Source: Actinoplanes liguriensis (lineage in GTDB: Bacteria; Actinomycetota; Actinomycetes; Mycobacteriales; Micromonosporaceae). Taken from it: DNA of 6,044 nt. The position numbers were made by a program, and so were the translations under genes. How positions within the stretch are numbered: position 1 is the stretch's first letter; the number at the start of each line of letters is the position of its first letter. The DNA is taken from NCBI GenBank assembly GCA_000715855.1, contig KL571310.1, positions 131,649 through 137,692 of the forward strand. Reading direction: 5' to 3'. This document shows positions 5,593 through 6,044 of the stretch, piece by piece. The notes below the pieces were generated by a model, which saw only the letters and a program-made list of their open reading frames with translations, ran no database searches and was not told where the DNA came from.

Positions 5593-6030
5593 ATGCGTAC
5601 GGCCGTGGTGGTGGGCGCGGGAATGGCCGGTCTGGCCGCGGCCGGCGCCCTCGCGCGCACCGGGTGGCGGGTGACGCTCCTGGAACGCGCCGAGCGGATC
5701 GCCGCCCCGCCGACCGCCGTGGTCCTCTGGCCCAACGGCCGTCGCGCGCTGGAGTCGCTCGACCCGGACGGCGCCTGGTCGGCCAGCACGTCCCCGCTGC
5801 CGGACGGCGGGGTGCGCCGCCCCGACGGGCAGTGGCTCGTCCCGCCCCGCTCCCGGGCCGGCGCGCCCGGGCCCGCCCCGGCGGTCGCACACCTGGAAGA
5901 CCTGTACGACGCGCTGGTCGCGGGCCTCGGCGACACCGAGATCCGCACCGGTTTCGAGGTCACCATGGTCCGCACCGGCGCCCGGGACCGCCCCGCGGTC
6001 GGCGACGGCCGCACCATGATCGAGGCGGAT
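5593..6030 (+). CDS. FAD-dependent monooxygenase/oxidoreductase, 5' part
   Basis: The first 146 residues of an FAD-binding protein are visible before genomic sequence ends. AVVVGAGMAGLAAAGALARTGWRVTLLER at 4-32 is a textbook Rossmann GxGxxG dinucleotide-binding motif ending in the acidic residue that contacts the FAD ribose. PPTAVVLWPNGRRALESL (39-56) resembles the second conserved stretch of the salicylate-hydroxylase/PHBH-like class A flavin monooxygenases (ltpNglraL). HLEDLYDALVAGLGDTEIRTGFEV (100-123) fits the usual R/L-L..L segment, although the expected Arg is replaced here. GDGRT-IEAD near the end is where the GD motif region would begin. The substrate is not predictable. ATG 5593 lies 14 nt after the lgt stop without a clear ribosome binding site. 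It could be co-transcribed with lgt. Residues read beyond 6030 are adapter, not protein. Confidence 0.85.
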
Positions 6031-6044
6031 TGTATAAGAGACAG
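6031..6044. other. Residual Nextera/Tn5 mosaic-end adapter (non-genomic)
   Basis: The last 14 bases, TGTATAAGAGACAG, are identical to the 3' part of the synthetic 19-bp mosaic end AGATGTGTATAAGAGACAG. With one deleted G, the preceding GAT also aligns. Natural IS50 ends differ: the outside end has a different fourth base from the tip, and the inside end diverges after nine bases. Only the engineered hybrid end matches throughout. The composition (5 GC in 14) also breaks sharply from the surrounding GC-rich DNA, and it sits exactly at the sequence end. Confidence 0.93.

Noticed and set aside
4352..5890. 512-aa minus-strand ORF opposite lgt and flanks
   Set aside because: Spans three genes antisense, Arg/Ala/Asp-rich with repeats mirroring the lgt tail; a shadow frame.

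Overview
The window is about 6 kb of very GC-rich DNA with strongly GC-biased third codon positions, GTG starts and stop/start overlaps between genes. That points to a high-GC actinomycete. The gene order (Trp-operon membrane protein, trpC, trpB, trpA, lgt) is the usual actinobacterial one, and I lean towards the Micromonosporaceae (Actinoplanes-like), but sequence reading alone does not prove the genus. It is mostly a housekeeping tryptophan locus; I see no phage, CRISPR, rRNA/tRNA or insertion-sequence content.

Layout. Positions 1-293 hold the C-terminal part of the small membrane protein that usually accompanies actinobacterial trp genes. A short convergent gene on the minus strand (311-598, 95 aa) encodes an Ala/Arg-rich protein I do not recognise. 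A non-coding stretch (599-918) carries the control region for trpCBA: a perfect 8-bp dyad touching a candidate -35 box, two candidate promoters and a GC-rich hairpin. I find no Trp-codon leader peptide there. Then follow trpC (919-1776), trpB (1773-3008), trpA (3005-3802) and a pyridoxamine-phosphate oxidase-like gene (3802-4455), all joined by stop/start overlaps and so presumably translationally coupled. After a 55-nt gap with a candidate leaderless promoter comes lgt (4511-5578), followed 14 nt later by the start of an FAD-dependent monooxygenase (5593 onward).

Function. TrpC makes indole-3-glycerol phosphate, TrpA cleaves it to indole, and TrpB condenses indole with serine using PLP. The next coupled gene belongs to the family that makes PLP, so the operon may pair tryptophan synthase with supply of its own cofactor. 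Lgt is a separate membrane function (lipoprotein diacylglyceryl transfer), here with a long acidic cytoplasmic-type tail.

Quality warning. The last 14 bases (6031-6044) match the synthetic Tn5 mosaic end used in Nextera libraries. The true genomic sequence ends at about 6030 and the last four apparent residues of the monooxygenase are artefact.

The observations most worth following up are the operator-like dyad upstream of trpC, the unknown minus-strand gene, the PLP-oxidase coupling, and two substitutions in otherwise invariant active-site motifs of TrpA and TrpB.
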